Assembly: GCA_000277445.1 (NCBI GenBank)
Contig: AJWJ01000330.1
Span: 1-25,895, forward strand
Direction: 5' to 3'
DNA length: 25,895 bases
Origin: Polysphondylium violaceum
Lineage: Eukaryota; Evosea; Eumycetozoa; Dictyosteliales; Dictyosteliaceae
The translations under genes and the position numbers were made by a program. Under the pieces are notes generated by a model. It did not search any database. It was given only the letters and a program-made list of their open reading frames with translations, and was not told the DNA's origin. Shown one piece after another: positions 1-10,731 of this stretch; within the stretch, counting starts at the first letter, position 1; each line of letters begins with the position of its first letter.

Positions 1-64
1 AAAAAAAAAAAAAATCTGTTTTTGATCATTTTTTCATTTATTAGAGTTACAACCAATAACAAAG

Positions 65-1651
65 ATGGATGGTAAAGAAACTACAGCCACTGCCACCACT
101 GCCAATGGCACAACTCAATTAGATAATAAATCACATAGATATAGCTCATCTGATTTAATTCATCGTTTAATATTATATTTTAATCATTGCGTTGCCAGTA
201 AAGGCAATGATAGCAATAATAATGAATTATCATCATCTACAAACACTACCACCTCAGCATCAGATATCAATACTATTATGGATCATTTATTAAAATCATC
301 AATTGAAGATATCTCTTTTTATGCTGGTCAATTTATAGATAACGAATCATTATATTTATCTCTTGTAAAATATATAAATTCAACTGGCTTTGGTGTAGTA
401 TGTTATTTATATTTGTAGCTATAACATTATTCTATTTAGATATTAACACATACATATTACTAAAGAAAAACGAATCAGCATCTAGATGGTTTTATACTTG
501 GTATAATGCAAATTCAGCTCAATCAAAAAGATTTGTATTATCGTTTTTACCTTCATTAGTTTGGAATTATTTATATCGTCATAGTCCTTCTACTCCTTTA
601 ATAGGTAATTTTATACACATAGAAATAATCAAAAGAGTCATAATAGTGTTTGTGTAGCTTATTAATCATATCTTTTCAACAACAACAATAATAGGATTAG
701 AATCATGTTTAATTTGTATTTACAATCAAGAATATATTAAAAGAGATGGTAAAGAAAAGATATATAATCCACCATCATTATCAATTCCATCATTTATTCA
801 TAAACCCGTAGATAATGATAATTCAACATCGCCAAACACACCAATGTTGACAGAGAGTATGCTTAAAATGATAAATACATCGAGATCAATAGTATTGGAG
901 AAACCTTTACCAAGAGTTGAAACTATAATCACTCAAAATAGAAATATTGTTATTAGAGCAATCTTAAATGTTTATATTCAAAATTTGTTTTCTTTGCCAA
1001 CCTTTTCAAGAGTCATTTATTGTGAAATGTGTACAAGGTATTTATTTTGTCTGTTTAATCTTATTATATTGTTATTAATATTAATATGAATGTTTATATA
1101 CAACGATACATAACAATAGAATATCAGGTACAGGTTATCCATTTTTAAGTTTAGTTGATCATAAACGTAATTTAAATGAATCACAATATAATATTTATGA
1201 TGGGGAATCTTCTTTGGACTTAAGCAAGAGCGTCAATAATAATAGTAATAATAGTAATAATAATAATAGTAATAATGAAGAATCAAGTAGCAGCAATAAT
1301 AATAATCATAATGATGGATCAACATCACCATCAAAAGTTCATAAATTTAAAGGATTAACATCATTTTTACTTGGACCAGTTCGTGATGCAAAGAAAAGAA
1401 TTTATTTATCCAAAGAGATATTACAAGATTTGGTAACAGGTTTAACATTTTGTGTATTCCAAGAATCGACATTTGATTTTGCAAATATTTCACTAAAGAC
1501 TGTAAATTCACGTGCTCAATATGATCTTATTCCAGAAATCATTTTAACTACAAATTCATTACAACGTTTATTGGAAACTACTTTAGCAGGTGGCAATCAA
1601 TCTCCAAAAGTAAATGATGACAATGATTCTAGTATTCCAATTTCAAAATAA
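65..1651 (+). CDS. hycc: Hyccin/FAM126 family protein (PI4KIIIalpha complex scaffold)
   Basis: Proposed exons are 65-397, 466-604, 695-1037 and 1120-1651, giving 448 residues; all introns are GT-AG and every junction keeps frame. The joined protein follows human hyccin along its folded domain. RFVLSFLPSLVWNYL (about 133-147) matches the LQFLPELIW helix, and ESCLICIYNQE (160-170) matches EALLLGVYNLE. PSLSIPSFIHKP, then LTES, then TQNR follow in the same order. CEMCTRISGTGYP matches CQICSRICVCGYP across the last splice junction, and YDLIPEIILTTN matches LELYPEPLLVAN. In animals hyccin binds TTC7 and stabilises the plasma-membrane PI4-kinase PI4KA that EFR3 recruits; plants have a comparable complex. 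The same role here is inferred. A poly-Asn/Ser insert (about 308-336) sits inside the conserved domain. The long disordered C-tail of the human protein is absent. The first splice (68-nt intron) is the least certain. Confidence 0.87.
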
Positions 1652-1791
1652 TAATATTATTAATACACTAGATTACCACACTATTATTGTTATGAAAACA
1701 TACATTTAATATATTAAATTGATTAAAAATATTTATTTAAATAAATTATTATTATATAAAATGATTTAAATATACTATTAGTACAATTAAT
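1652..1791. other. Convergent 3' intergenic spacer
   Basis: This 140-bp A+T-rich stretch lies between the stop codons of the hyccin gene (+) and the hydrolase gene (-). It holds T/A runs and should carry both 3' UTRs. I see nothing else in it. Confidence 0.6.
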
Positions 1792-3383
1792 TTAAAGTCC
1801 ATAGTTATGACCCATACCATATTGATTACCATGGCCGTGATCATGACCATGTGAATGACCGTGACCATGACCGTGACTATGACCATGTGAATGGGCATGA
1901 CTGTGACCATGTGAATGGCCGTGATCGTGACCGTGATCGTGACCGTGATCGTGACCGTGATCATGATCATGATCTTGATGATCTTCTAAAATAACTTCTT
2001 TTTTCTTTCTTAAATTAGGATCAGTTTCATCGATAAGCATAACAAGAGCAGAGGTAAGAGTATTTGGACTTTGTTCAAAGAGAGAATATTTTGATTCCAC
2101 CATTGATTGAGTTTCGAGATCTTGAAATTTAGTTTGGAAAAATTGGGATTGATAAGATGGTAATAAAAAGGTTGAAATAAATACCAATCTTGGAATTGCT
2201 TTTGAAATTGATAATTTGGAATTTGTAATTTGATAGGTTTGTGAATAAGTTAAGTCTGATTGAACCAATGTATCAATATAATTATTAACATTGTTTTTAT
2301 ATCTAATGCTATAAAAATATGAATCCAATTCTTCTCTACTAATTTCATATTTATAAACTATATTATTATTATTATTATTATTAAATGTTAGTTTTTACTC
2401 TAGATGATCTATTATTAAAAACGGGTTTATACATTACCATTTGAAACATATAAATATCTAATCCAAGACATAAATGGAGCGGTGATGAATCTAATCAATG
2501 GTCCACTGATAAATTGTTTGTTGTATGTGGCAACTTTATAATAAAAGGGTAATCTTTCTTTGGTCATATCAATATATGGGTCGGCAAAGGAGATAGACTT
2601 TAAACGATTTGGAAAAGAGAGATATAGTTTAGAGGCTATAACAGCACCAGTGTCATAGGATACCAAATGAACTGGTTTCTTGATTTGCAAAGCATCCATA
2701 ATATCTGGTATACGTTTGGCTATATTATTATAGGAGCAATCATCCAGACTATCAGAGAAACCAAAGCAAGGAAGATCAATTAAAATGGGTTGAATGTTTT
2801 CCTTTTGATAGTATTGTAGCTCTCTTCTAAAGACAAAGCTTGTAGTTGCTTGACCATGGATAAAAAGCACAATTTCATTGTCTTGAATATTGGTGCTGGT
2901 GGCCAATGTAAGATGAGCATTCTGATCGTCTTTGATATAGGTGTTTTGAATCATAAACACATTGAATGTGTTTCCAGTGGATCTATCAAACACTGGTATT
3001 AAATCACCAGCTTGAAAATGTGATAGTAAAGGTGCTGGCATCTCTTTAATAAACATTGAGGAATCCATTTTCTTGTAGTCGACTTGATTGAAAGATGACC
3101 ACAAAACAAATGTTATCAAGGTGACCAATAAAAGTCCAAATACTCTAATACAACCTGCATTATTGGTTGTTTGTTGTGGTTGTTTTGGTTTCTTTGATTC
3201 TATTGATTGAGAAGATACTGTTCCCGATGGTGTTGTTGTTATTTCATCGTCATCATCCTTTATGATCCTCTTTTTCATAGATGTTGTTGTTGATGACTTA
3301 GTAGGGGTGTCATCTTCTTGTTGTTGTTTAACAACATCTTTATTCTTTTTATTACTAGTAGTGTTGGTATTACTATTATCCAT
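1792..3383 (-). CDS. Membrane-anchored alpha/beta-hydrolase-fold protein with His-rich tail
   Basis: Two exons, 3383-2438 and 2357-1792, with an 80-nt intron (2358-2437), give 503 residues. The N-terminus is polar and low-complexity, followed by one hydrophobic segment (about 80-97), as in a type II membrane anchor. The hydrolase core follows. HG at 176-177 fits the oxyanion HGxxxxS strand, and SYDTG puts an Asp nucleophile at D244. This resembles haloalkane dehalogenase, epoxide hydrolase and MEST/PEG1, whose motif is SHDYG. The splice is needed because the lid and C-terminal strands lie in exon 2. Where the family has GHxPxxExP with the catalytic His, this protein has SKYSLFEQSP (about 404-413), so the His is apparently replaced. 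The last 60 residues are almost all His alternating with Gly, Asp or Ser (about 442-489), a likely metal-binding or phase-forming tail. Substrate unknown; it may be a pseudoenzyme. It shares an 841-bp divergent spacer with the gene at 4225. Confidence 0.83.
1918..1968 (-). repeat. Coding 12-nt minisatellite for the His-rich tail
   Basis: Three perfect copies of a 12-nt unit (GTGATCGTGACC on the + strand) occupy 1921-1956, and a diverged copy follows to 1968. On the minus strand they encode HGHD repeats of the hydrolase tail. The wider tract 1830-1975 is a degenerate continuation that encodes HGHS and HDHG units. It is strikingly G+C-rich for this window. Confidence 0.9.
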
Positions 3384-4224
3384 TGTAAATCAGATAATCT
3401 CTGAAATAAAATATTGAAATTCACACCTTTTTTTTTATTTTATTTTTTTTTATTTTTTTTTCACCCCCTGACATGTTTGTGTGTGCGTCACCACTAAGAT
3501 TTACATAAAATCACTTTTCTCTTTTCTCATCTCATCAATAGATACTTTTTTTACCAAATAAAGAATAATTAGAATTCACCTATTTACGGCAATAATCGTA
3601 TGATTTAAGAAGTTATAAAGGGTGGATGGGGTGAGTGTGGTAATAGTGTGTTACTACTCTTGATATATATATGAATGAAAGAACAATTGTATGGTATGTT
3701 CGTTTAACAAAAGAATAATGGGGATGTCCTTGAAATTTGAAAAATTAAACACATAAAAATTACATTATGTGTGGGCGAAAGGAAATAAGGATAGATAAAA
3801 AGAGTAAGGGGTGTTCTGTTTTTTTAGGTGATAAAATTCGGCAAAGTGATAGAAACAAGGGGTGAGTAAAAAAAAAGCGGGGGTGATGGGTGTTTAATAT
3901 AAAAAAACTATCTTTTGATGGAATTAATTTTATAAATTATTAGATTTGATCAAGCAGTATGTAAATATGTACTCTATAATACTAATTGAATTTGTAAAAT
4001 TCCATCTTTAATGAAAAAACAAATTAAAAATAGGACGTTAAATAAAAATATCATTCCACATATTTAGTATTAAGTATTTAATATATTTATTATATGTATT
4101 AAATAAATTTAATAAAAAATAGATTTAACTTATATATTGTTATTTCTATTTTAAAATATCATAAATCAATAATAGAGTACTACCACTTTAAACTTATAAA
4201 ATATTATAATATTAAAATCGAAAA
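3384..4224. promoter_or_regulatory. Divergent intergenic region, G/T-rich boxes
   Basis: The 841 bp between the divergent hydrolase (-) and membrane-protein (+) genes have no supported ORF. Against an A/T background there are G-rich islands: a GTGTGTGCGTCACC-type box near 3477-3490, GGGTGGATGGGGTGAGTGTGG at 3620-3640, GTGTGGGCG near 3769-3777, and GGGGTGAG with GGGGGTGATGGGTG around 3860-3893. In shape they resemble the G-boxes bound by the dictyostelid factor GBF, but the function is inferred. A good GTATGT donor-like site at about 3960 could mark an unrecognised 5' exon or UTR intron of the gene at 4225. Confidence 0.45.
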
Positions 4225-5100
4225 ATGTACAATAGTTGGATTTTATCATTTTTTTTTAGATTTCAAAGGCAAGATGAGATTGGTAAATGTGCAGTTAAAG
4301 TTCAATTAGCAGTATTATTTAAAATGGTAAAATATATATCTTTTAAAATTGGATATTTATTTTCTTGTTTATACTAATAATATTGCTGATAATAGATTTT
4401 AATAATTTTAATATTATGCCTATTTTATCAACATTTGCCATGGTATATTTTAATTTCATTTTCATTAGATTGTTTTAATTCATTACTTGGATTTTTAGCA
4501 AGTGTAAAAAGAATCTCAATTTTATTATTTGTTGTATGTATTTGAATTTCAATTTTATTGAGTATATATACATATTAACTGGTTAATTTAATTTAATAGT
4601 TTTTTTTAATTAGTTTATTATTATTTTTATTTAATTTTATTCCATTGGTTTTGATAAATTCAATAGTTTGGAATGAAAATCCAGTGATTAAATCCAAAGA
4701 TATATTTCAATCGATATGTCATGTATTTTGGTTTGCAACAGAAATACTTAGTATGCATTTCTCTAGAAGACAAAGAATTATAATAAAAGAAGAAAAAATA
4801 CAGAGACAACATGAAAAAGAATTGAACAATGAATCGATTTCAACAGCACCATCTTTAATCATTTGTGTTGAAGGTTATCAACACGATGGTTTTGAAAATA
4901 ATAATAATAACACTGATAATAATTGTAATAGTAATAATTCCGAAAATCATACAACTATTGATATTGTACCAACAACAACTAATAATAGTAAATTTAATGA
5001 TAATTTTAATAATGATGATCTTATTAAACAAGCATATTTAATAACACCAATTCCAATTACATCCATACCAATAATAACAACCAACAATGCGATTCAATAA
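4225..5100 (+). CDS. Unrecognised multi-span membrane protein with Asn-rich tail
   Basis: Proposed exons are 4225-4326, 4396-4533 and 4600-5100 (introns 69 and 66 nt, both GT-AG, all junctions phase 0), giving 246 residues. The exons show three or four hydrophobic segments: about 35-60 (ILIILILCLF and onward), about 72-100 across the second junction, and weaker ones at the N-terminus and near VFWFATEIL (about 126-134). A basic, amphipathic stretch follows (SRRQRIIIKEEKIQRQHEKE), and then a low-complexity Asn/Thr/Ile tail. I do not recognise the family. The size and three-helix pattern loosely recall small TMEM60/TMEM185-like proteins, but no diagnostic motif supports this. The start is uncertain because the T-run and AG just before residue 12 look like a splice acceptor, so a further 5' exon may exist upstream of 4225. 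Confidence 0.58.
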
Positions 5101-5189
5101 GAGATAAACTTAATAAAAAAAAAAAATTAAATTTATTATTTGTATAGATATACTGTAAAATACGACTAGATGTGTTGTTGTTGATATAA

Positions 5190-7811
5190 TTAAACAAAAG
5201 TAATATTAACTTCACCCATATGAATACCAGGACTTTCACTCATACTCTTACGGAATTGATCAACTTTAAACCCTTTTTGAACAATTAAATCTTCCAATCT
5301 CGATATTTCCATTCTTGTGACATTATTACTCTTCATGTAATCAACGACAAGACGGTAAATCTCACTGATTGGATCAACACGTTCTTTCTTTTGTTTTTCA
5401 ATACGAATCGATTGTTTGGATACATAGAGCAAACGAATGGCCTCTTCAATATCAGATTCAGAGATTTCAGTGTGGAATTTTGATCTAGCTCTGGCTTGGG
5501 CCAAACGAAGAATACCAAGCAATGATCTAGCGGTTGTATAGGTGAGAGGCTGGGTGGATTGGGATTCTTGTATACGTATGTTAGCATAAATGCTAGATAT
5601 ATGTTCGGTGAGTTCTTTGGGCACGCTTGGATTAAACTTTCTAGCCTCGCAAACAAACGATCGGATGAAATCTGCTTTGTAGGGAATAAAGTCCATGTCT
5701 TCGGTGGGTGGACGTGCATTCTGATGTACAAAGGTTACGTGTTGGGACAAGAGTTTATCCAACTCTTCGTCGGGTCTATCGACAATTAAAAAGAGAAGAT
5801 CAAAACGAGACAAGAGGGAATGAGGCAATCTAAAATTTTCGTCTGGTGATTTCTTGAAATTGTATCGACCAAAGGCAGGATTGGCGGCGGCAAGAATGGA
5901 TGTTCTTGCATTGAGAGTGGTGGTGATACCTGCCTTGGCAATGGAAATTGTCTGTTGTTCCATAACCTCGTGAATGGCTGTACGATCGGAATCTTCCATC
6001 TTGTCAAACTCATCTATACAACAGATACCCATATCGGCCAGTACCAACGAGCCACCTTCGAGCACAAACTCACCAGTGACGGCATCTCTGATAACGGCTG
6101 CTGTGAGACCCACACCTGAACTACCTTTGCCCGAGGTATAGATGCCTCTGGGTGCAATCTTTGATATGTGTTTGAGGAGCTGACTCTTGGCAACACCCGG
6201 ATCACCCATCAAACAGATATTGATATCACCTCTGATATTCATACCGTCCTTCATCTTTTTCGACGATGCGCCAATCATCATCAACAACAATGCCTTTTTA
6301 ACGTCCAAGTGACCAAAGATCTCTGGCGCAATCGATTGTGCGAGTTTATCGTAAAAGTCTGGATCCTGAACCTCTTGATCGATGAGCATCTTCATGTCTT
6401 CTTTGACCTCTAATTGATCATAGGTCTTTTTGTGAGGGATGATAGAGAGTGCCTCCAAATAGGTGTCGGCAAGGAGACCAGCTTTAAAGGCCTTTTGACC
6501 AGTATAGGGCGTGGGGAGAAAGATACCCGACAGCGTGATAATGTCACCGGCGGTTGCCAATCTCGTCAACTCGCCTCTGACAAACACCTTTATGGAACGA
6601 GGTGTATGACCAATGGGCACTTGATCGGGTATCTCTTGCATTCTAATCTCTTGAAACTTTTTAAACACTGAACCTCTGGTTTGGAGAGTAAGTGTTCCTT
6701 TCTTTCCCTCTGAGCATTTCTTGCTCTTGCAAAAGAATATAGGAAGGAACTCACGTGCCTTTATCTCTTGAAATATTTCAGCATCACAACTATCACAAGT
6801 ATACAAAGCCACTGTAACCATGGGTCTTACATCTGTCACCCTAGTGACAATACCAGTCATTGTGATCAAATGACCTACATGTTCACTCTTTATCAATCTA
6901 ATGGGTATGGGAGTTGATCTCTCTCTTCGTGGCACAAAACGCAATTCATATCTTCTGAGAATCTCTCGAGGAAAATCCAATTCTTTTGCAACCTTTGGAT
7001 CCTTTAGAGTGTTTTGTTTTAATAAATTCATTCGTTGATTGGCTATAAGGTCCAATACAATCTCTGTGTTGTTTCTTTCTTCATAAATGGTTGGATCATT
7101 GATATCTAGATCTTGAACTTTAATCAATTCATCCAATGCATATGTAAACAATCTTATATATGTATTTGCATTTGATTCTATATTTTCTACAAACTCTGAA
7201 TCATTCTTATATCTAAATATATCATCCAATTCAATTACTAATATTTTTCTTTTTCTATTTGATATTTCATCCTATATATCTTTATATTAATATCTATATA
7301 TCATCTATATATAATACTTCATAAACACACAACACTTACTATCATTTGTTTATATTTATTTATTTGTACTGGTATTTTCTTCCTAATACCATTGCTATTG
7401 TTATTGTTATTTATATCATATTCATCTTCATCTTCATTATTACTATTACTATTAACATCAATATCTCTATAGCTGTTGGTCGTTGGATCAATATATTGAA
7501 ATGATTTAAAGTTTAATAAAAAATCTTTACATTTTTCTATTGAGATATATTATATTAAAAGAGTGAGTAAATACTATTAACATGATTCATATTCAACATT
7601 CACACAACTATATATTGCTAAACATACCTTGTTCATTTTTATAATTTACTTCATTTGGAATTAAAGGATTAAATACCTTATTTACATTATTATTGTTGTT
7701 ATTATTATTCTTGTTATTGTTGTTGTTGTCATTAGCAAAGAATTCATTTTTCTTTTTAGCATCAAAAGCAGCTTTTCTAAATGGTCTTTTAGTTTTATCT
7801 GGTGAATCCAT
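5190..7811 (-). CDS. mcm7: MCM7, replicative helicase subunit
   Basis: Three exons, 7811-7628, 7536-7340 and 7271-5190 (introns 91 and 68 nt, GT-AG), give 820 residues. MCM7 is one of the six ATPases of the MCM2-7 ring that unwinds DNA at replication forks. After the second splice the N-terminus continues EKCKDFLLNF, matching the family's EKxKxFLxxF. Visible features are: zinc-binding Cys pairs (about C286, C289, C308, C313); Walker A GDPGVAKS (483-490); Walker B IDEFDKM (546-552); arginine-finger SRFD (615-618); and the MCM7-type linker GLLADTYLEA. The C-terminus ends ITFV exactly as in human MCM7. It is about 100 residues longer than the human protein, because of a basic, poly-Asn N-terminal extension and an Asn/Asp/Glu insert in exon 2. 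The 5' end faces MCM8 across 387 bp. The start is the first ATG of exon 1. Confidence 0.96.
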
Positions 7812-8198
7812 ATTACTCCTACAAATCTCGTAAAAGATAGATATCTATCTTTAATATTAGTGTCCTTTATTCGAGAAATGATTTACACACACATTTTCAA
7901 AAAAAGATTTTAGTTTTTGAATTTTTTTTTTTGAATTTTGCGAGGGAAATTTTTTCAAACAGTTTGGATTAAAAGAGAGCAATCTTCTTAGAAAATTGAA
8001 AGTTTTTGTTTTTATCAAATTATAAATGCAATGTGTTGTGTCGTATGAGCAAATAGGAATATTATGTAAATAATAAAAATAATCACAAGCATACACGCAC
8101 AAAACAGTTTATAAAATAGATATTCATCTCTATCTATATCTATACATAAATATATATATAATATAAGATATACAACAACTTTCACAATAGATTGAAAT
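7812..8198. promoter_or_regulatory. Shared divergent promoter of MCM7 and MCM8
   Basis: 387 bp separate the two start codons. The stretch is A/T-rich, with a T-run and a short G+C-rich core (TTTTGCGAGGGAAA, about 7937-7950) and TATA-like tracts close to the MCM8 start (8130-8170). No ORF in it has support. Because both genes must start transcription here, a bidirectional promoter is the natural reading. The core only roughly resembles an E2F site. Confidence 0.6.
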
Positions 8199-10609
8199 AT
8201 GAAAAAAGAAGAAATGAAACATATAGAAGAACAAAGTCAAAAATTAAAGATAGATGAAGATATCGTTATACCTAAAGTTGATGAATTTGTTGGTTGGCCT
8301 TTATATTTTCCTTTGAAAACGATAAGTGAACTCTCTGTAGAATTGAATCCTTCAAATATTAAAACTCAAGATGAACTATTAGATGAACTGAATCAGAAAA
8401 GATATAATTTTATCAAATTGGCTTATCCCTATTTTGTTGTAGTTTGTAAAGGTGTATGTATTTCGTAGACACATAGATAGATTTATCATATTAATACGAT
8501 AAAACTTTATAGGGATTACATGAACCTGATGAAAACAATACAATTCCATTAGATTATATAACATTACAATCTAAAATATTTAAAAAACAAGACAACTTTG
8601 AACAAATGATTAAGAATGAGCCAGAGTTGGTATTGGATTGTATTGGTGTTATATTGTTTCAATTGCTATACAAGAATGTAGAATCTCCTTTTTTACCAAA
8701 GAAAAAGATAAACATACGTCTGTTTAACTATGAACCTTTGACAAGTTATAAAAAGATTAAAGCAAATCTGATTGGCAAATTTGTCTCTATCAAAGGCACT
8801 GTCATTCGAAGAAGTCCTGTTCGACCCATGGTAACAGACATGCAGTTTATTTGTTTAAAATGTTCACAACCTACCTACAAGTACTTTAATCAAGGATTGG
8901 TCGAAATACCTTCGTTTTGTTCGTATAAAGGATGCACAGGTTCAAAGTTTGAGCCCGATCGAACCAATTCACATTGTATTGATTGGCAAAAGATTAGGCT
9001 ACAAGAGATTGTCGATCAACGTGATAGTTATGGTGGTATACCCAAAACAATAGATTGCGAATTCTCAGATGACCTTGTCGAGTTGGTATCGCCGGGAGAC
9101 AGTGTCACTGTTAGTGGAATCGTGAAAAAACTTCCTATCATTGATAGACAAGCACATCAACAGGGTCTCTTTGAAATCGTGGTTGAAGTAAACTCTGTCA
9201 GCACATCCAAACAAGCACGTGCGGTGGGTAAGGCCCAGCAAGATGTATTCTCAATCAAAGATATGTATGCCATCAGAGAGATTGCCACACAACCAAATCT
9301 ATTTAAACTCATTACAAACTCGATTTGTCCGAGTATCTATGGCCACGAGATGGTGAAAGCTGGCCTGGCATTGGTGCTGTTTGGTGGCAACACAAAGAGA
9401 TGTCAACCAAATGCACAACAAAAGAAAAAGATATCCACTCGTCCCGATGCCCATGTGCTCATTGTCGGTGATCCGGGTATGGGTAAGAGTCAAATGTTGA
9501 ATGCCATCCATGACCTGGCTCCCCGTGGCGTCTATGTTTCCGGTGGTGTGTCGACAAGCAGTGGTCTTACAGTCTCTGTTCTCAGGGACTCTACCGGAGA
9601 GTTTTACTTGGAAGCAGGTGCATTGGTACTCGCCGATCGTGGCATTTGCTGTATCGATGAATTTGATAAAATGCCCAATGAACATTGCGCCCTCCTCGAA
9701 ACCATGGAGCAACAGTCGGTCAGTGTTGCCAAAGCCGGTATCGTTTGCAATCTCCCCGCAAGAACCTCTGTCATTGCCGCGGCCAATCCCGTCGGAGGAC
9801 ATTACAACAGAGCCAAGAGTGTCGCTGAAAATGTAAAGATGAGCTCACCTCTTTTGTCTAGATTCGACCTCATCTTTATTTTGATTGATAAACCAGACTC
9901 TGGCATGGATAAATTGATATCCGACCACATCATTGAAATGCACAGCGACAACTCCAAAAAAAGAAAAAAGCCTGTCCCAACCCCTCAAACTCACAATAAC
10001 ACTCAACCAAACAGCACCAACGACTCTACACAAGGTATACCTTTACAACAAAGACTAATTATGAAACAAGGTGAGTTGGATCTACTACCACAAAACTTAC
10101 TGAGAAAGTACATTTCCTACGCAAAGAAATACGTCTCGCCTGTCTTGACAATGGAAGCAAGTAAAGTGATTCAAGATTTTTATCTCAAACTTCGAGACGA
10201 GTCGAGCTCAGACTCGATGCCCGTCACCACAAGACAATTAGAGTCACTGATACGTTTATCAGAGGCAAGAGCTAAACTTGAACTCAGAGAAACAGTCACT
10301 GAAAACGATGCAAAAGATATTATCGAAATCATCAAACAATCTCTCTACGACGTTTATCAAGATGACAAAGGTACTATTGATTTCAGAAAAACTACTGGAA
10401 AAGTGAGTGTGGCAAAGACAGTTTTCTCTATGATTACCAAAGAGTCTTCAAAACAAAACAAAAATGAGTTTACAAGAAATGAACTCTTACAATTATTCCA
10501 ACAATATAAATTTCCCGTCGATAAATTTGATGAACAAATATCTACATTAAATAATCAAGGTATGATATTAAAAATAGCTGGTGGAAAATATAGAGTGATG
10601 GTAAATTAA
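8199..10609 (+). CDS. mcm8: MCM8, recombination-associated MCM helicase
   Basis: Two exons, 8199-8453 and 8513-10609 (59-nt intron with a GTATGT donor), give 783 residues. MCM8 rather than MCM2-7 is shown by several family-specific stretches: GWPLYFP near the N-terminus (human GWKLYF), YNEPLT-type RLFNYEPLT, CPSIYGHEMVKAGLALVLFGG, PARTSVIAAANPVGGHYN, and LLRKYISYAKKYVSP followed by TTRQLESLIRLSEARAKLELRE. Zinc Cys are near 199, 202, 221 and 226; Walker A GDPGMGKS is at 404-411, with the canonical GK that MCM8 has and MCM2-7 lack; Walker B is at 466-472; SRFD is at 534-537. In animals and plants MCM8 acts with MCM9 in homologous recombination and crosslink repair, and in meiosis. A basic Asn/Thr-rich insert (about 570-600) follows the ATPase core. 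The gene is divergent from MCM7. Confidence 0.95.
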
Positions 10610-10678
10610 AAATAAATAACATGTATAAATATTTTTTAAAAGATTATTTCTATTGTTTCCTATACATATTTAATTCAT

Positions 10679-10690
10679 TTATTGTTTATT

Positions 10691-10731
<41 letters not shown>

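Noticed and set aside
1752-1970. Antisense-frame ORF of Met/Val/Thr/Ile repeats over the His-rich tract
   Set aside because: It is a shifted-frame shadow of the 12-nt repeat in the hydrolase gene; the hydrolase frame continues a real fold and this one does not.
4225-5100. Assignment of this membrane protein to TMEM185/TMEM60
   Set aside because: Only overall hydrophobic layout is similar; no diagnostic motif could be matched by eye.
5559-6671. Plus-strand and other minus-frame ORFs inside MCM7
   Set aside because: They lie wholly within the strongly conserved MCM7 exon and have no family signal.
7937-7950. E2F-like site TTTTGCGAGGGAAA in the MCM7/MCM8 promoter
   Set aside because: It does not fit the TTTSSCGC core without an extra base; noted only as a G+C-rich spot.
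7857-8102. An 81-residue minus-strand ORF in the MCM7/MCM8 interval
   Set aside because: Low-complexity Phe/Lys/Asn content from A/T runs, and it fills the space needed for the shared promoter.
9299-9836. ORFs of 167, 111 and 60 residues overlapping MCM8
   Set aside because: They are out-of-frame or antisense readings of the conserved MCM8 ATPase core.
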